Assembly (NCBI GenBank): GCA_028023455.1
Contig: JAQFVV010000031.1
Span: 10,530,093-10,594,092, forward strand
Direction of reading: 5' to 3'
DNA: 64,000 nt
From: Epiperipatus broadwayi
Lineage: Eukaryota; Onychophora; Udeonychophora; Euonychophora; Peripatidae
Within the stretch, counting starts at the first letter, position 1, and every line of letters starts with the position of its first letter. Shown here in pieces: positions 23,319 to 34,849 of the stretch. The position numbers were made by a program, and so were the translations under genes. Below the pieces are notes generated by a model, which was not told where the DNA came from, ran no database searches, and saw only the letters and a list, made by a program, of their open reading frames with translations.

Positions 23319-24684
23319 CACCTTTACCCCACTTAGCGATGGCAATTGGTCCTCCAAAACTCATCGTTAAGCAATAATATCGTATACAGAATACGTATTT
23401 ATAATGGGAGTTTATGGGGGGGGAATTTTGTCAGTTCCAGTCCATGTAAAATATCCACATTGGTTTCTAAGCTCAAAGATTTTCTTGATTTTTTGATGGC
23501 AATGATGACTAAATATGGTATCTAAAAGAAAAGTTTTATAGTACTAGAAAAAAAAAATGCATATTTTCACTGTTTAAAAAGTACAGTACAGCAAAAAGAA
23601 AGAGAAAGTGAAACTAAATTTGAATTTAAAAGTTTTTATATTCTTCTGCAGAAGTTTTTCATCGTAATGAAAAAAATCCATACTGAAGTGCATTTTTTTA
23701 AAATTTAGTACTATACATTTATGTTTATTACTTATGTGAAATTATTCACATTAAAAACAATGTTTAATTATAAATTATTTAATTGAACATGAAGACTTAT
23801 TACTGTACTCCCAAGTAATGAAAGGCTTAATGCGTATTGTAAATCAGTCAACTTTAGAAAAAAAAAATCAATTTATTTTAAAAGAAAAAATCTGTTCTAA
23901 TTTTCTAAAACATACGGTAAGTTTATTTTTCTTACTGTATATTTTTACTAATGTAATAGTGCCCCCCCCCCTGCTCCCGTAGAAAAAATTATTCATTAAC
24001 ACTTATTTTAAATGCAATCTGTTTTTCTTTTTATTTTTTTCTTCTAATTCAACATTCTCATTTTAAAATGTTATTTTTCTTTTGATTTGAAACCACTTGA
24101 GTGTATGTAATGAAGGAACACACACACAAGCAATTTAATATTATTAATGTTTTGCTGAAAGTTTGTGATGATTGTACTGTTTTCATCATCTAATATAAGT
24201 GTTGAATGTCTAGAAAAATTAAACTTAATTTAAATAATCCAAGTACTGAACATTATATTTAAATAAAGTTTAATTTTTCTAAAGACATTCAACACTTATA
24301 TGTATACGGTATTATAGATTCAGTAATTATATATATTTTAAGTTTATACTTTTTTATAATCAAAATACTGAATGCAGCACTAACATTGTGCTTTATGAAT
24401 AAAACATTGTATGTGCTATACAATTACAGCAAAGTATACGTATATCTGTATATGTATTACAGTAATGTACTTTTGCTTTTGGGTAAAATATATTTAAAAT
24501 ACCTATTCTCTTATGTCATCAGTGACGGAAAATTCAAGATGGCTGACAAAAAAAAATTTTTTTAATTTTTCCCGATCGTTATAGCGAATAAATTGATTGT
24601 ACATCGAAGTAGTGGGTACAAATTGATGATGATCGCTATTGCAAAATATTGCTAATTAGCCAATCACTAAGTGGGGTAAAGGTG
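23319..24684. mobile_element. Non-autonomous DNA transposon, TA-target type (pogo/mariner-like)
   Basis: The termini are inverted: CACCTTTACCCCACTTAG at the left, CTAAGTGGGGTAAAGGTG at the right, with further pairing inward (CGATGG.. against ..CCAATCA). The aligned empty site in copy A has one TA; here the left flank ends in TA and the right starts with AA, consistent with a TA duplication with one change. Length is 1366 bp with no transposase frame. TA target sites and Tigger-like internal wording suggest the Tc1/mariner-pogo group, which is an inference. A fragment of the same element lies at 39769-39826. Confidence 0.85.
24192..24301. repeat. Hairpin-forming inverted repeat inside the DNA transposon
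   Basis: ATAAGTGTTGAATGTCTAGA (from 24194) pairs with TCTAAAGACATTCAACACTT (to about 24299). Arms are about 43 bp and the loop about 20 bp. It may be a small foldback inserted in the transposon. Confidence 0.8.
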
Positions 24685-24894
24685 AATTGTAAATTCAACA
24701 AGTGAACTTCTTTTTAAATTATAGCTTAATTAAAGCAATTTTTATTTATAATATATAATGCCTTTAAATAATAATAATAACATAATATTTTAAACATATC
24801 AATGACAGCACACTTCTTTTTTTTACATTTTGTTAATCTACACAACAATGAAATATATTCAAAGGAATATATTATTTCAATATAAATATATAAT

Positions 24895-25262
24895 TTAGAA
24901 GGGATTTGATCTCAGACTTTTAATCTCCATACAGCTATCCACTTTATTTTATACAACTGATACACATGACCACATGTGGAAAAGACAAATGATCGCCAAT
25001 ATATGCATTTTGTGCTGAACCAGCACTGATCAGGTGGTCCAGATCATCATCTCCCACACATATGTATAATCAGTGCTCAGTTTCATATTAAGATAGCAAA
25101 TCTTCATACAGTAACGGGCAGACTTCAACTTTCTCTACCCTCCAAGTCTTTAGCCATTTATATTATTGAAAATCTGATGATGGAACACTCAAAGCCCTTG
25201 TTGATACTAATACTGTTGTCATATCCATGTTGACTTTGGGTCAATGATCCCTCACATATAAG
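24895..25262. repeat. DR1 dispersed repeat, copy 2
   Basis: Same ordered blocks as 4620-5005, including ACTGATACACATGACCACAT, TTGTGCTGAACCAGCACT, CATATTAAGATAGC, GAAAATCTGATGATGGAACA and CCATGTTGACTTTGGGTCAA. It starts with TTAGAAGGGATTTGA, a possible B-box relic in the opposite orientation. Confidence 0.8.
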
Positions 25263-25353
25263 ATCTTAATATGTCCATTTAAATACACAGAAGAAGAATA
25301 GACAGAATATAGACTGAATATGTAATATTTCATCATCATCATCATCATCATCA

Positions 25354-27330
25354 TCAACCATTATCAATCCACTGCAGGATGAGGGTCTCTCCAAGTTTAA
25401 TCCATCTTCTCCAATCTTTAGCTTCTCTTTTCCACAACATCCCTGCACATTTTCTTATTTCATCCATCCATCTCACATGTGGTCTCTTTCTGGGTCTTTT
25501 ACAATCTCTTCGAATCCAGTTTAAAATTTCAATTGTCCAACTATTATCATTTCTTCTAGCAATATGTCCAGCCCAACTCCATTTCAATCTTTTAATTTTT
25601 TCAATAAGATCAGTAACACCTGTTTGTTGTCTTAACCACACATTGCGTTTTCGATCTCTTTTTGTTACTCCCAACATACATCTCTCCATACTCCTTTGAG
25701 TGGTCTGAAGTCTCTGTATTGCTCTTTTATTAAGTGTCCAAGTCTCAGATCCATAAGTAAGAACTGGTAAAACACATTTGTTAAAAACCATTCTTTTCAA
25801 ACACATAGGCATATTTCCTTTTAGTATCAAGTTATTTCTACCAAAAGCACTCCAACCAAGTTTAATTCTATGATTAATTTCCTCCATTATGTTTCCATCT
25901 GTATTAATAATCTGACCTAGGTATTTGTAACTGTTAACGTCTTCTAATTCTTCATAATCAATCTTTATTTTCATATTTTGAGCAAATCGATTAAACATTA
26001 CTTTAGTCTTTTTAACATTTATCTTTAGTCCTACTTTTCTACTTTCATCTGCTAACTCCTGCAACATTTCCTGCAGCTCTGAAGCATTATTTGCAAAAAC
26101 AACTACATCATCTGCAAAATCTAAATGACTTAAATACTCTCCATTTACTTTCATTCCTTTAGTTTCCCATTTTAATCCACAAAATACTTCTTGCAGCACT
26201 GCTGTAAAAAGTTTTGGAGATATGGAGTCACCTTGCCTTACACCTTTCTCAATGTTGATTTTTCCAGTATCATTATGTAATCTAATTGTTGCTGTTGCAT
26301 TTTTATAAATATTCTTTAAAATATGACAATATCCTGGATCTATACCTTGATGATCCAATGCTTTAATCACTGAAGAAATGTGTATAGAATCGAATGCCTT
26401 TTCATAATCTACAAATCCAAAACATAATGACAACTCATATTCATTTGTCCTTTCTATGACTTCTCTCAATACCTGGATATGATCTATTGTACTAAAACCA
26501 CTTTTAAATCCAGCTTGTTCTCTTGGTTGGTGGAAATCCAAAGTTCTCTGTAGACGAGTTGTAATTATCTTGGTAAAAATTTTATATAAAACTGATAAAA
26601 GGCTAATAGGTCTGTAATTTCTAATATCTTCTTTATCACCTTTTTTAAATATTAATATTATTACTGCATTCTTCCAATTATCTGGTACATCTTTATCATT
26701 TAGACATTTGGTATATAACTTTGCTAAAATTGTTTCTATTTCTTCACCTCCTTCTTTTAATATATCAATTATAATTCCATCATTTCCTGGAGCCTTTCCT
26801 TTCTTCATACATTTAATTGCATGTCTCACTTCTTCATTTAAAATTCTGGGCAACTCGGAAGATGTAATAGATATAGGAGATACTTGTTCTTTATTACTAT
26901 ATAATTCTTGATAAAAATCTTCTACCAATTTCATGATGTCATCTCTCTTTTTAGTAATAATTCCATCTTTTTTTCTTATTGCAGATATAAATTTCCTACC
27001 AATACCAAAATGTTGTTTAACATTCTTGAGACTTTTATTTTCTTCTACAGCTTTCCTTGCTATTTCACAGTTATACTTTCTTATATCATTTTCAACTCTT
27101 TTCCGTACCATTTTACAAAATTCGAGATATTCAATTCTTTTTAATACATCATTTTTGTATATCTTCATATTCCTTCTTTTCTTCATAAATTCTCTAGTCT
27201 CAGTAGAAATTTTATTAGTCAATTGCTGCTTTTTTCTACCAGCTATCTTTGTTGCAGTTTTTAAAAGTGTATCAGTTATTTTCATATTAATTTCATTCAA
27301 ATCTGAATCATGTTCAAAATCTCCCAACAC
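25354..27330 (-). CDS. RTE LINE reverse transcriptase ORF portion
   Basis: 658 codons with all RT blocks: NYRPISLLSVLYKIFTKII, EQAGFKSGFSTIDHI, motif A CFGFVDYEKAFDSI, motif B KGVRQGDSISPKLFTA, motif C LDFADDVVVFA (FADD, catalytic Asp pair present), then KYLGQIINTDG. The C-terminal part has CVLPVLTYGSETWTL, GHIARRNDNSW, and RKRPHVRWMDEIRK. This order is typical of RTE elements related to the bovine BovB type. The apparent start Met is arbitrary: the true ORF is continuous with the endonuclease, which lies in another frame because of a 26-bp duplication at 27391-27442. Confidence 0.93.
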   Translation of the reverse strand: MLGDFEHDSDLNEINMKITDTLLKTATKIAGRKKQQLTNKISTETREFMKKRRNMKIYKNDVLKRIEYLEFCKMVRKRVENDIRKYNCEIARKAVEENKSLKNVKQHFGIGRKFISAIRKKDGIITKKRDDIMKLVEDFYQELYSNKEQVSPISITSSELPRILNEEVRHAIKCMKKGKAPGNDGIIIDILKEGGEEIETILAKLYTKCLNDKDVPDNWKNAVIILIFKKGDKEDIRNYRPISLLSVLYKIFTKIITTRLQRTLDFHQPREQAGFKSGFSTIDHIQVLREVIERTNEYELSLCFGFVDYEKAFDSIHISSVIKALDHQGIDPGYCHILKNIYKNATATIRLHNDTGKINIEKGVRQGDSISPKLFTAVLQEVFCGLKWETKGMKVNGEYLSHLDFADDVVVFANNASELQEMLQELADESRKVGLKINVKKTKVMFNRFAQNMKIKIDYEELEDVNSYKYLGQIINTDGNIMEEINHRIKLGWSAFGRNNLILKGNMPMCLKRMVFNKCVLPVLTYGSETWTLNKRAIQRLQTTQRSMERCMLGVTKRDRKRNVWLRQQTGVTDLIEKIKRLKWSWAGHIARRNDNSWTIEILNWIRRDCKRPRKRPHVRWMDEIRKCAGMLWKREAKDWRRWIKLGETLILQWIDNG

Positions 27331-27350
27331 TTGAAACCTATTTGTAAGTT

Positions 27351-28337
27351 CTAATTTAAATTCATTAGAATATTTCTGAAGATTAGGAATATCAACTGTA
27401 AATATTGTTTTTCTCTATCAACTGTAAATATTGTTTTTCTCAATAATTTTTGTCTCTCTAGTTTTACATTAACACATAACTTACACCTTACTAATCGATG
27501 ATCACTTCCTGTGTTAAATTTATTAAGAACATTACAATCTTGAAATATGTATTTCCTGTTAATCAAAATATAATCCAATTCTGCTGTACCTTCATTTGGA
27601 TGCTTCCATGTTCATTTCCTTTTAACATTTTTCTCAAAAAATGAATTCATAATATAAAGTTTTTCTTTTTCTGCAAACTCCACAAGTCTATGTCCTCTCT
27701 CATTTCTATTACCATAACCAAAATTACCTACAGCAATTTCATCTTTCATTTGTCTACCAATTCTCGCATTAAAGTCTTCCATAACAATTTTAAAATGTTG
27801 TTTACTCTGATCAAAAGCCTTTTGTACATTCATATAAAAATCTTCTACTACTTTATCACTATGAGAACTTGTTGGGGCATAAACCTGGATTATCTGCATT
27901 TGGTATCTGCTATTAAGTTGTATAACTAATCTTGCAACTCTGTCCGATACACCATCAATCTCCACAATATTGTTCTTCCACTTTTTATTTATAATGAATC
28001 CTACTCCACTTGTATTTCCAATATGTGTGCCTTTATAATAGAGTATATGTCCACTTTTTAAATCAATTGTTTTTTCACCTTTTCTTCTAACTTCACAAAG
28101 TCCAATAATGTCCCATTTAATATAAGACAATTCTTCTTCTAATTCTTGCAATCTTCCTTCACTTGAAAGTGATCTGCAGTTGTAAGTACCTAAATAAAAA
28201 GTCATCATCAAATGGCAGCCTGGGTCCACAATCAGGGGATTCTTAGCACCCTCTGTCTTCGGCCACCAACCGCTGCCTTGGTTGGTGACTTTACAGCCTC
28301 CTGGGAATAAGGGCCATGCTTTATTTTTGTCTGTCAT
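27351..28337 (-). pseudogene. RTE LINE AP-endonuclease with one nonsense codon and a frameshifting duplication
   Basis: The first frame (28337-27612, 241 codons) has GTYNCRSLSSEGR, GLCEVRRKGE (catalytic Glu), QVYAPTSSHSD, VMEDFNARIG and RGHRLVEFAEKEKLY. In DFNA the preceding residue is Glu where the family usually has Gly. It ends at a TGA (27612-27614) where the family expects Trp, so this looks like TGG to TGA. The same frame resumes (27578-27351) with DYILINRKYIF and FNTGSDHRLVR (catalytic His), until the 26-bp tandem duplication shifts it out of the RT frame. The domain nicks target DNA for target-primed reverse transcription. Confidence 0.9.
27391..27442. repeat. 26-bp tandem duplication in the LINE ORF
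   Basis: ATCAACTGTAAATATTGTTT followed by TTCTCT occurs at 27391-27416 and again from 27417. Twenty-six is not a multiple of three, so it puts the endonuclease and RT in different frames. Confidence 0.95.
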
Positions 28338-28663
28338 AATTGTATATATGTATTGGAAAAATATTTATCATTTACACAAACATTCATTCTGCCTTATCAG
28401 GCACTGAGAAGAAAGACCATGGTGTTTCTTGATCTTAAACTCAGAGGTAAAAAGCCAATAAACTCACCACACTGGGTAATGCATTTTGGTGAGCAGCCCA
28501 TCCATGTTCGTATACTATATGAATAATCACATAGTAATAACAGCTGCAATGACAAGAACGTATGGAGTGGACATTAGGAATTTGCCCTGCTCGGTTCCTT
28601 TAAGGCCTCCAAGAGGAATCAAAGGGTCTCCTTTCAGTTAATAGCAAACTCCTTTCTGCAGCC
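28338..28663 (-). other. 5' UTR of the RTE LINE
   Basis: The segment between the 5' TSD and the first Met of the endonuclease frame is about 325 bp and less AT-rich than its surroundings. It should include the internal promoter of the element; no specific motif is assigned. Confidence 0.7.
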
Positions 28664-28675
28664 ATGTAATATTTA

Positions 28676-29279
28676 AATACAAGTATATTGTCTATACTGA
28701 ATATTGTAATTTAGAAAGGATTTAAAGTCAGACTTTCAAGTTGCCTACAGGTTGATTCACAAGACCACATATATGTGAAAATGATTAGCACTCATCAATC
28801 AGTCCAGATCATAATCTCCCACACATATATAAAATCGCTGTCCAGTTTTATATTAAGATAGCCCATCTCCATACTTTAATAAACAAGCTTTAATCCTCTC
28901 CACCCTCCAACTCTTTAGCATCTATATTATTGAAAATCTGATGATGGAATGCTCAAAGCTCTTATTGATGCCAATATTGAGCATTCCATCATCAGATTTT
29001 CAATGATATGGATGGCTAAAGAGTTGAAGTGTGGATAAGATTGGAGCCTGCCTATGAAAATATGAATATTAGCAATCTTTATATAAAACTGAACATTGAT
29101 TGTATATGTGGGATGGAGATAATGATCTGGACCCACTGATGAATGCTGATTCAGCACAAAATACATATATATTGGAGATCATTTATCTTTTTCACATGTA
29201 CGTAACCATGTGTATTGGTTGTATAAGAAGGAGTGGATAGCTGAGGTAGCTTGAAAGTTCAGTATAGACAATATATTTG

Positions 29280-29284
<5 letters not shown>
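28676..29284. mobile_element. Foldback element built from two inverted DR1 copies
   Basis: The left end AAATACAAGTATATTGTCTA (28675 on) and right end TAGACAATATATTTGTATTT (to 29284) are inverted, with one mismatch over 20 bp; pairing extends another 7 bp. The whole of each arm (28710-28975 and 28977-29260) is a DR1 copy in opposite orientation, meeting at GAGCATTCCATCATCAGATT. The single strand would fold into a hairpin of about 280-300 bp. An (AT)n run follows directly. Confidence 0.85.

Positions 29285-29341
<57 letters not shown>
29285..29341. repeat. (AT)n microsatellite
   Basis: About 56 bp of uninterrupted alternating A and T next to the foldback end. Confidence 0.98.
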
Positions 29342-29343
<2 letters not shown>

Positions 29344-29344
29344 A

Positions 29345-32300
29345 CCCTCACTTCCAGGAAATATGTAATAACAATAAATTAATCTAGCTCAGATAAATAA
29401 TTATGATCATCTAAAATGCATCTAAGTCAATAATAACTATATTCTTTAATACTACCCATTATTAAACTAGCTTAACTAATAAATAATAATATAATTCTGT
29501 TTTATAAATTAAATAAATAAATATCTACTAAAATTATGAGACTATAAAGTGAGTTTACAAGTGGCAAAACAAATACATTAAGCCAATATCCCCCAATATA
29601 TCACCTTAATGGCATAAGAATACTATCCTTACTCTTACTACTTAAATACTACATCTATAGTACTCCTACTTCTTTAATCAAGATTAATTAAGTAAATGAC
29701 TCTTAATAAATTAATCTTAATATCTCTATTAAAATAATTTAGCTCATATTATCTCAGGTTCTTTTAAAATAATTCTAAAATAATTATAACTTTGTAATCA
29801 AGTATGATACGGGATTTAATATCATTCATAATTACATCTAACTAATACCAATACTAATATAATAACAATATTAATCTTCAATCTATAATTTAATCTCATA
29901 TCTTTTCTACTTGTAATGTTATTCATGTATATCACAGAACAATAATGTAATGTAATCTTCTATTATCCATATGGCATCTTAAACAAATATATATGGTATG
30001 ATATTATAATCTGGGAATATGTGGCAATCATTACTAATATAATTCTGTGTAAATATTCTGTGGTTATTCTATGACCATCATAATGATATAATACATGAAA
30101 CTTCTTAAATAAAATCATATCCATAAAACATTATAACTCTTAAATAATAACTTTATTTATGCTGTGCAAATATTATGCCTTAATTATAATTATCTGTGAT
30201 TATGTAATTGTGATGTGAAGAAATTGAGTCAACATCAAGACTTATAAAACAAGTTTAACAATTTTATTAACAAACTTAACAATAAAATTATTTACATTAT
30301 TTACAATTTAAGAAATTCTGTTTATTCATATTTATGTACTTTTCCAAAAAACAAATTAAATGAACTAAAATATAGGCTACAGAACATTCTTCTTAAAAAA
30401 ATCTCTTATTTTCAGTAAATATTATTATAGGGTCTTTATTACATTTATTAAATTTTATTAAGTCAATATGTTCTAAAAATATAAGATAATTATTTCAATA
30501 TGGAATTATGCTTGTTATTTAGTCTTTTAAAAAAAATAATTTTATTATTCCATATAGTCATTCCTCACTAAAGAATAATGTGAATGACCTTTATTAATAG
30601 CATACAATTAAACTAAACTGCTTACTAATCATTTCTTTAAATTTCACATATAATGTATGTATTAGTGTGTTATCATAAAATTCCTTTTACAAAACTTATG
30701 ATTACTTATATTCATTAAAGACGATTTAGTTTAGTACCTTTACTTGTAAAGAAAAAATATGCATTATAAGTATGTCTCTGAAAAATACTTAATAATTAAA
30801 TAATATCTTTATAAACCCTCTTTTAATTATCCATTATTTATTTTTTATAAAAAAAAAATTTCATTTTTAAATATGAAAAGTTTTATGATTCTTTCACTGA
30901 TAAAATCATGTTCTTATAATCTTTACATTTATTTTTACTTTAAATAACATAACTTATCGTATCCACTTCAATAACAATTCTGTATTTCCAAACTTAGTCA
31001 TTATTTCGTATTTTAAATACCATCCTTTACGATGTAATCCAAGAAAATTTTAATAATAAGTAAACAAGTAGGTATATGAAATAAACTATAACTTTAACTT
31101 AATAACACCTTTATCAACTAATCATCATGGTCACGGTGTATAAAAAATGAGGTATGACTTATTTGTCTAATAACCTCCACTACTAAATATAATGTCCAGG
31201 CTATTTATTAAGCACTATGGCACATTAACCTTTAACACACAGAAAACAAACACTGCCATGAATATATACAAGCTATAGAGCTAAGTTATCTGTATTTGCA
31301 TAATCATCACTATAGTCTACTCTTATTCCCATATAAATAAACCCTACATAAAATATTATCTTGGTCTCATTTAACCTAATACTAAGATATTATCATTAGA
31401 GATCTATCACTTTACATCGCTAAATTCATTCCCACATCTCTATAACAATAAATAAATTCATGTTTTAAAAATATCAATCTAACTGACTAATAAGACAAGA
31501 TTATTTCATCCTTTGGTAACTCTCAAACATAAGTATAAACAATCAGCATCAATGTCATATTTTAATACCTTAATCACTTAAAATAAACAATAAGTTCAGT
31601 TATAATAGATCATATACTTATATTTCCCTTATGTTTAAATATCCTTATGATATCAATAAAAGTATTCATATTCTTTGAAGTGACTAAACAAATGATAAAT
31701 TATGTGTAGGTATCATGTTTTATATATGCCCCCATACATCCACACAAAATAATAAAATACATTATAACATCATCAAAATTTTTTACATTATTACCATAAG
31801 TAATCTCTGCTGGCAATTACTTAGTTGATGTCTTCTGGATCATGAACTAAATAAAACATTTTAATTATCATTTATTCCACATTATCACACTTTTAAATAT
31901 ATTAAGTTTTTTTAAAAAAAATTATTAAAGAGTTTTTTTTTTACAATAACAATTTAATCAATACGTTAGTAAATAATTTAATGTTCTATGTTCCCACTCT
32001 ATTCCTATACTGTGAATAAGCATTAATATTAATTTTTTAGTAAAAAAAATAATTTAAAATTATATTTACAACAGTTCCATTAAAACTTCTTGCGACAAAA
32101 TGTTCTTTTTTCCTTGATAAAAAGTTCATTAAAGAAAGTGTCTTTTTCTCCTGGTACAACATTGTTAATCACACTTTTGACTCCAAAAACTATGCATGCT
32201 CTGATATTTCACATTGCAACACAAAAAATTCAAGATGATTGTTCAAGTTAAATATAGTAAGTTTACTTTTACTTCACAATATTCGGATGTAATTAATTAT

Positions 32301-34050
32301 TCTTTATCTCCAAAATTTTAAATAATTCATGCATTCCATTGCTATGTAAATATAGTATTAAAAATACTTTTGATATTTTTCATTAAAACCATTTCCAAAT
32401 TCTTGTAACTTTTATCCATATTTCCCAATTTTCTATGTTCTTTGATACAACAAATAAAATTCCTAGCGTTCGCCGTTTATTACGTGGTTTAAAATATTTT
32501 TCCTAAATAATTTTCAGAAAACCTTTTGTATGTCCAGCATACACTAATTATCTTTTTTAAAGATTTTTAATTATGATATAAATCATTTTTGCGAATAATC
32601 TTAATTTTTATACCCTTCTTTAAAAATCCCAGTTTAAAATTATTTTCAATATTTCTTCAGAAAGAAATATCTTAGCGTCTTAAAATAATTGTTTTTATCA
32701 TGCTAAAAGTTTTTTTTAAAAAAACTTTATTATTTTATTTTCAATAAGCTTTCTTAATAAAAAGCATTTCATATCATTTGACTTTCCATTTCTGATGAAT
32801 TTTCTATATCTCCTCTATGAAGTTCCTTTTATGAAATTCAATCGTAAATCAACACGACAGATTAACACAGGAAAAATTATGTGCCTAGTATGAAAATAAT
32901 AATTGAATATTTCCTTCAATAAATTTAAATTCAGTGATGACTTCTCCATGTTTAAGTTAATATTAAATTCGATAAAATAGATTAGCAAGTAAGGAATTAC
33001 TTATTTTTAGCCTCGCATCTCCATATCATGATCTTATAATAATTAAATTACTGTACTTTTAGAATTTTAAATTAAATAAAATTGACTATTATTCTACCAA
33101 TTAATTTACTGAAGTTGTTGTAACAATAACGATGGTATAACAGTATAATAGGATAATAGTGACCTGGAAAATTTCTGCACATCTGTTTTATACCTGCCCA
33201 AACTACACATTTTCATTGGTCAATTTCAACAATGCTTACTTCCAACCCTGGGAAACAAATGCCAGATTAAAATTAAAACTAATAATAATTTATTAAATAT
33301 TTATTTTTATCATATTATTTAATTCTTGATTAATTTTCATATTTTATTTACACTTAATAAATACTTTAAAATAACTTTTAACAATCACCCTACAATATTT
33401 ATTACAATTTCTACCCTTATTTTAAACAAAACATATTTATTTTCAACATAAAACACAAATCTGATTTTATCTATTATATTTATTTTAAAAAAACCTAACC
33501 TAATATTTATAACAGATATTATTTTATTCTCAAGCACAGGTGTGAATATTACATGTCACATGATTTATAAAATAAATGAGATGCTAATCATTTAAATGAA
33601 ACTAAAATAAATAATTTAATTTATAAAATATTACATAAAATAATATTATAGCAAAATTTAGAATAATTATTTTAATATTATAAAATCAAATATGCATTTT
33701 TCTCCCACATTATTACTTTTAATTAAATGATTTTAAAATATAACCATTAAATACAATTATTATTATTAAATAATCTATTCATTTAACTTTAAAGTACTAC
33801 TTTTAAAATTTACTTTAATCATTCACTTATAAGACTTATTAAATCAGTACTTATTATGGCCAGTTTTTCCAACCATACAATCTTATAATGATTTTTAATT
33901 AACTGTTCTCTTTCAAATACTAACACAATATGATACATCAATTATTTTACTTGCCCTAATTAGATTATTAAAAGATCATCAACACATAACATACATCATT
34001 CCCTTACTTAACTTTAAAATTTTCAGTAAATTGTTAGAAATAATCCATTC
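29345..34050. other. AT-rich DNA without recognisable features
   Basis: Both strands were read for long frames, tRNA-like boxes and inverted ends, and nothing convincing was found. Slightly less AT-rich patches occur around 32460 and 33170-33250. Confidence 0.5.
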
Positions 34051-34053
34051 TTA

Positions 34054-34112
34054 CCTAAACAAAAGGGTACAATATATACCTAAACAAAAGGGTACAATAT
34101 ATATATATATAT
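34054..34112. repeat. 25-bp tandem duplication followed by (AT)n
   Basis: CCTAAACAAAAGGGTACAAT followed by ATATA occurs twice in a row and then runs into TA repeats. The copies are identical, indicating a recent event. Confidence 0.9.
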
Positions 34113-34849
34113 GTATATATATATATTGAAACAGTAGGGTCTGCTTTGCAGATCTTCGTTTCACCTTTTCTCATCTATTTCCTACCCTCATACCTTAGTT
34201 TGAACCCCAATCTATCGTGTGTCTGCAATACGCTTATATACTGAAAATCCCACCTAATTTTAAACCACAAGTACAATGCTCGTATTATATATATCACTCA
34301 TTCCCAAATAAATAAAAGATTATAGATTATGTATATGTTCACATAATTTTGATTTGTTAAAAAGTAAGTTATATAAGTCGTAATTGCGCACACACTATTA
34401 TATGCATTTTAAAACATATCAAAATTATAAATTGTTAAAGTTATTTTGTTTGAATCTATTTACAAAAATATTACCGTCGTATATTTGTTTAGTAAATACA
34501 TTCAAATATTGCAATTTAAAAGTAAAATAATTTTCGTTTAATTTAATAAAAGTCATTCCAAATATTTCTGTTAAAATAAATGAGGGACAATAGTTTAATT
34601 AGTTAATGTTATATAAGTTTATCTAAAAACAGCAGATGTCCACTTAAGGTTTTCTTTAATTAATAAAAGTAATTTTTAATTAAATCTAGTTTGTAATTCG
34701 AATGTCGAAGGGGAAATTAACAAAAGAAATTAATTAAAATTTTGTTGAATTCCTTTAGACATTCGGATAGATCTAATTACAGCTGATAAGTCCGATATAT
34801 TTTTGTAACACTCCAGGGCAGTTCTATTGTTAATTTCTAATATAAAAAG

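Larger units (their letters stand above)
22185..24880. repeat. Duplicated segment, copy B
   Basis: It is the counterpart of 17665-18745. It holds extra DNA at about 22495-22845 and the DNA transposon at 23319-24684, both absent from copy A. It lacks the SINE found in copy A. An A14/T12 run lies near 22990-23017 where copy A has a G13 run. Confidence 0.85.
25320..28674 (-). mobile_element. Full-length RTE-clade LINE (body 25331-28663)
   Basis: The 3.33-kb insertion is flanked by the 11-bp duplication ATGTAATATTT at 25320-25330 and 28664-28674. Order on the minus strand is a 5' UTR of about 325 bp, APE endonuclease, RT, a very short 3' UTR, and a tail of GAT/TGA trinucleotides at 25331-25355. 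RTE elements characteristically have a compact EN-RT ORF and a short simple-repeat tail. Only two disruptive lesions are apparent in the coding part, so the copy is fairly young. Related 3' fragments are at 21588 and 39540. Confidence 0.95.

Noticed and set aside
25379-27334. Several plus-strand frames (25379, 26708, 26908, 26933)
   Set aside because: They are antisense shadows of the RTE reverse transcriptase.
28927-29166. 79-codon frame
   Set aside because: It spans the centre of the foldback built of DR1 copies; no domain, produced by the palindrome.
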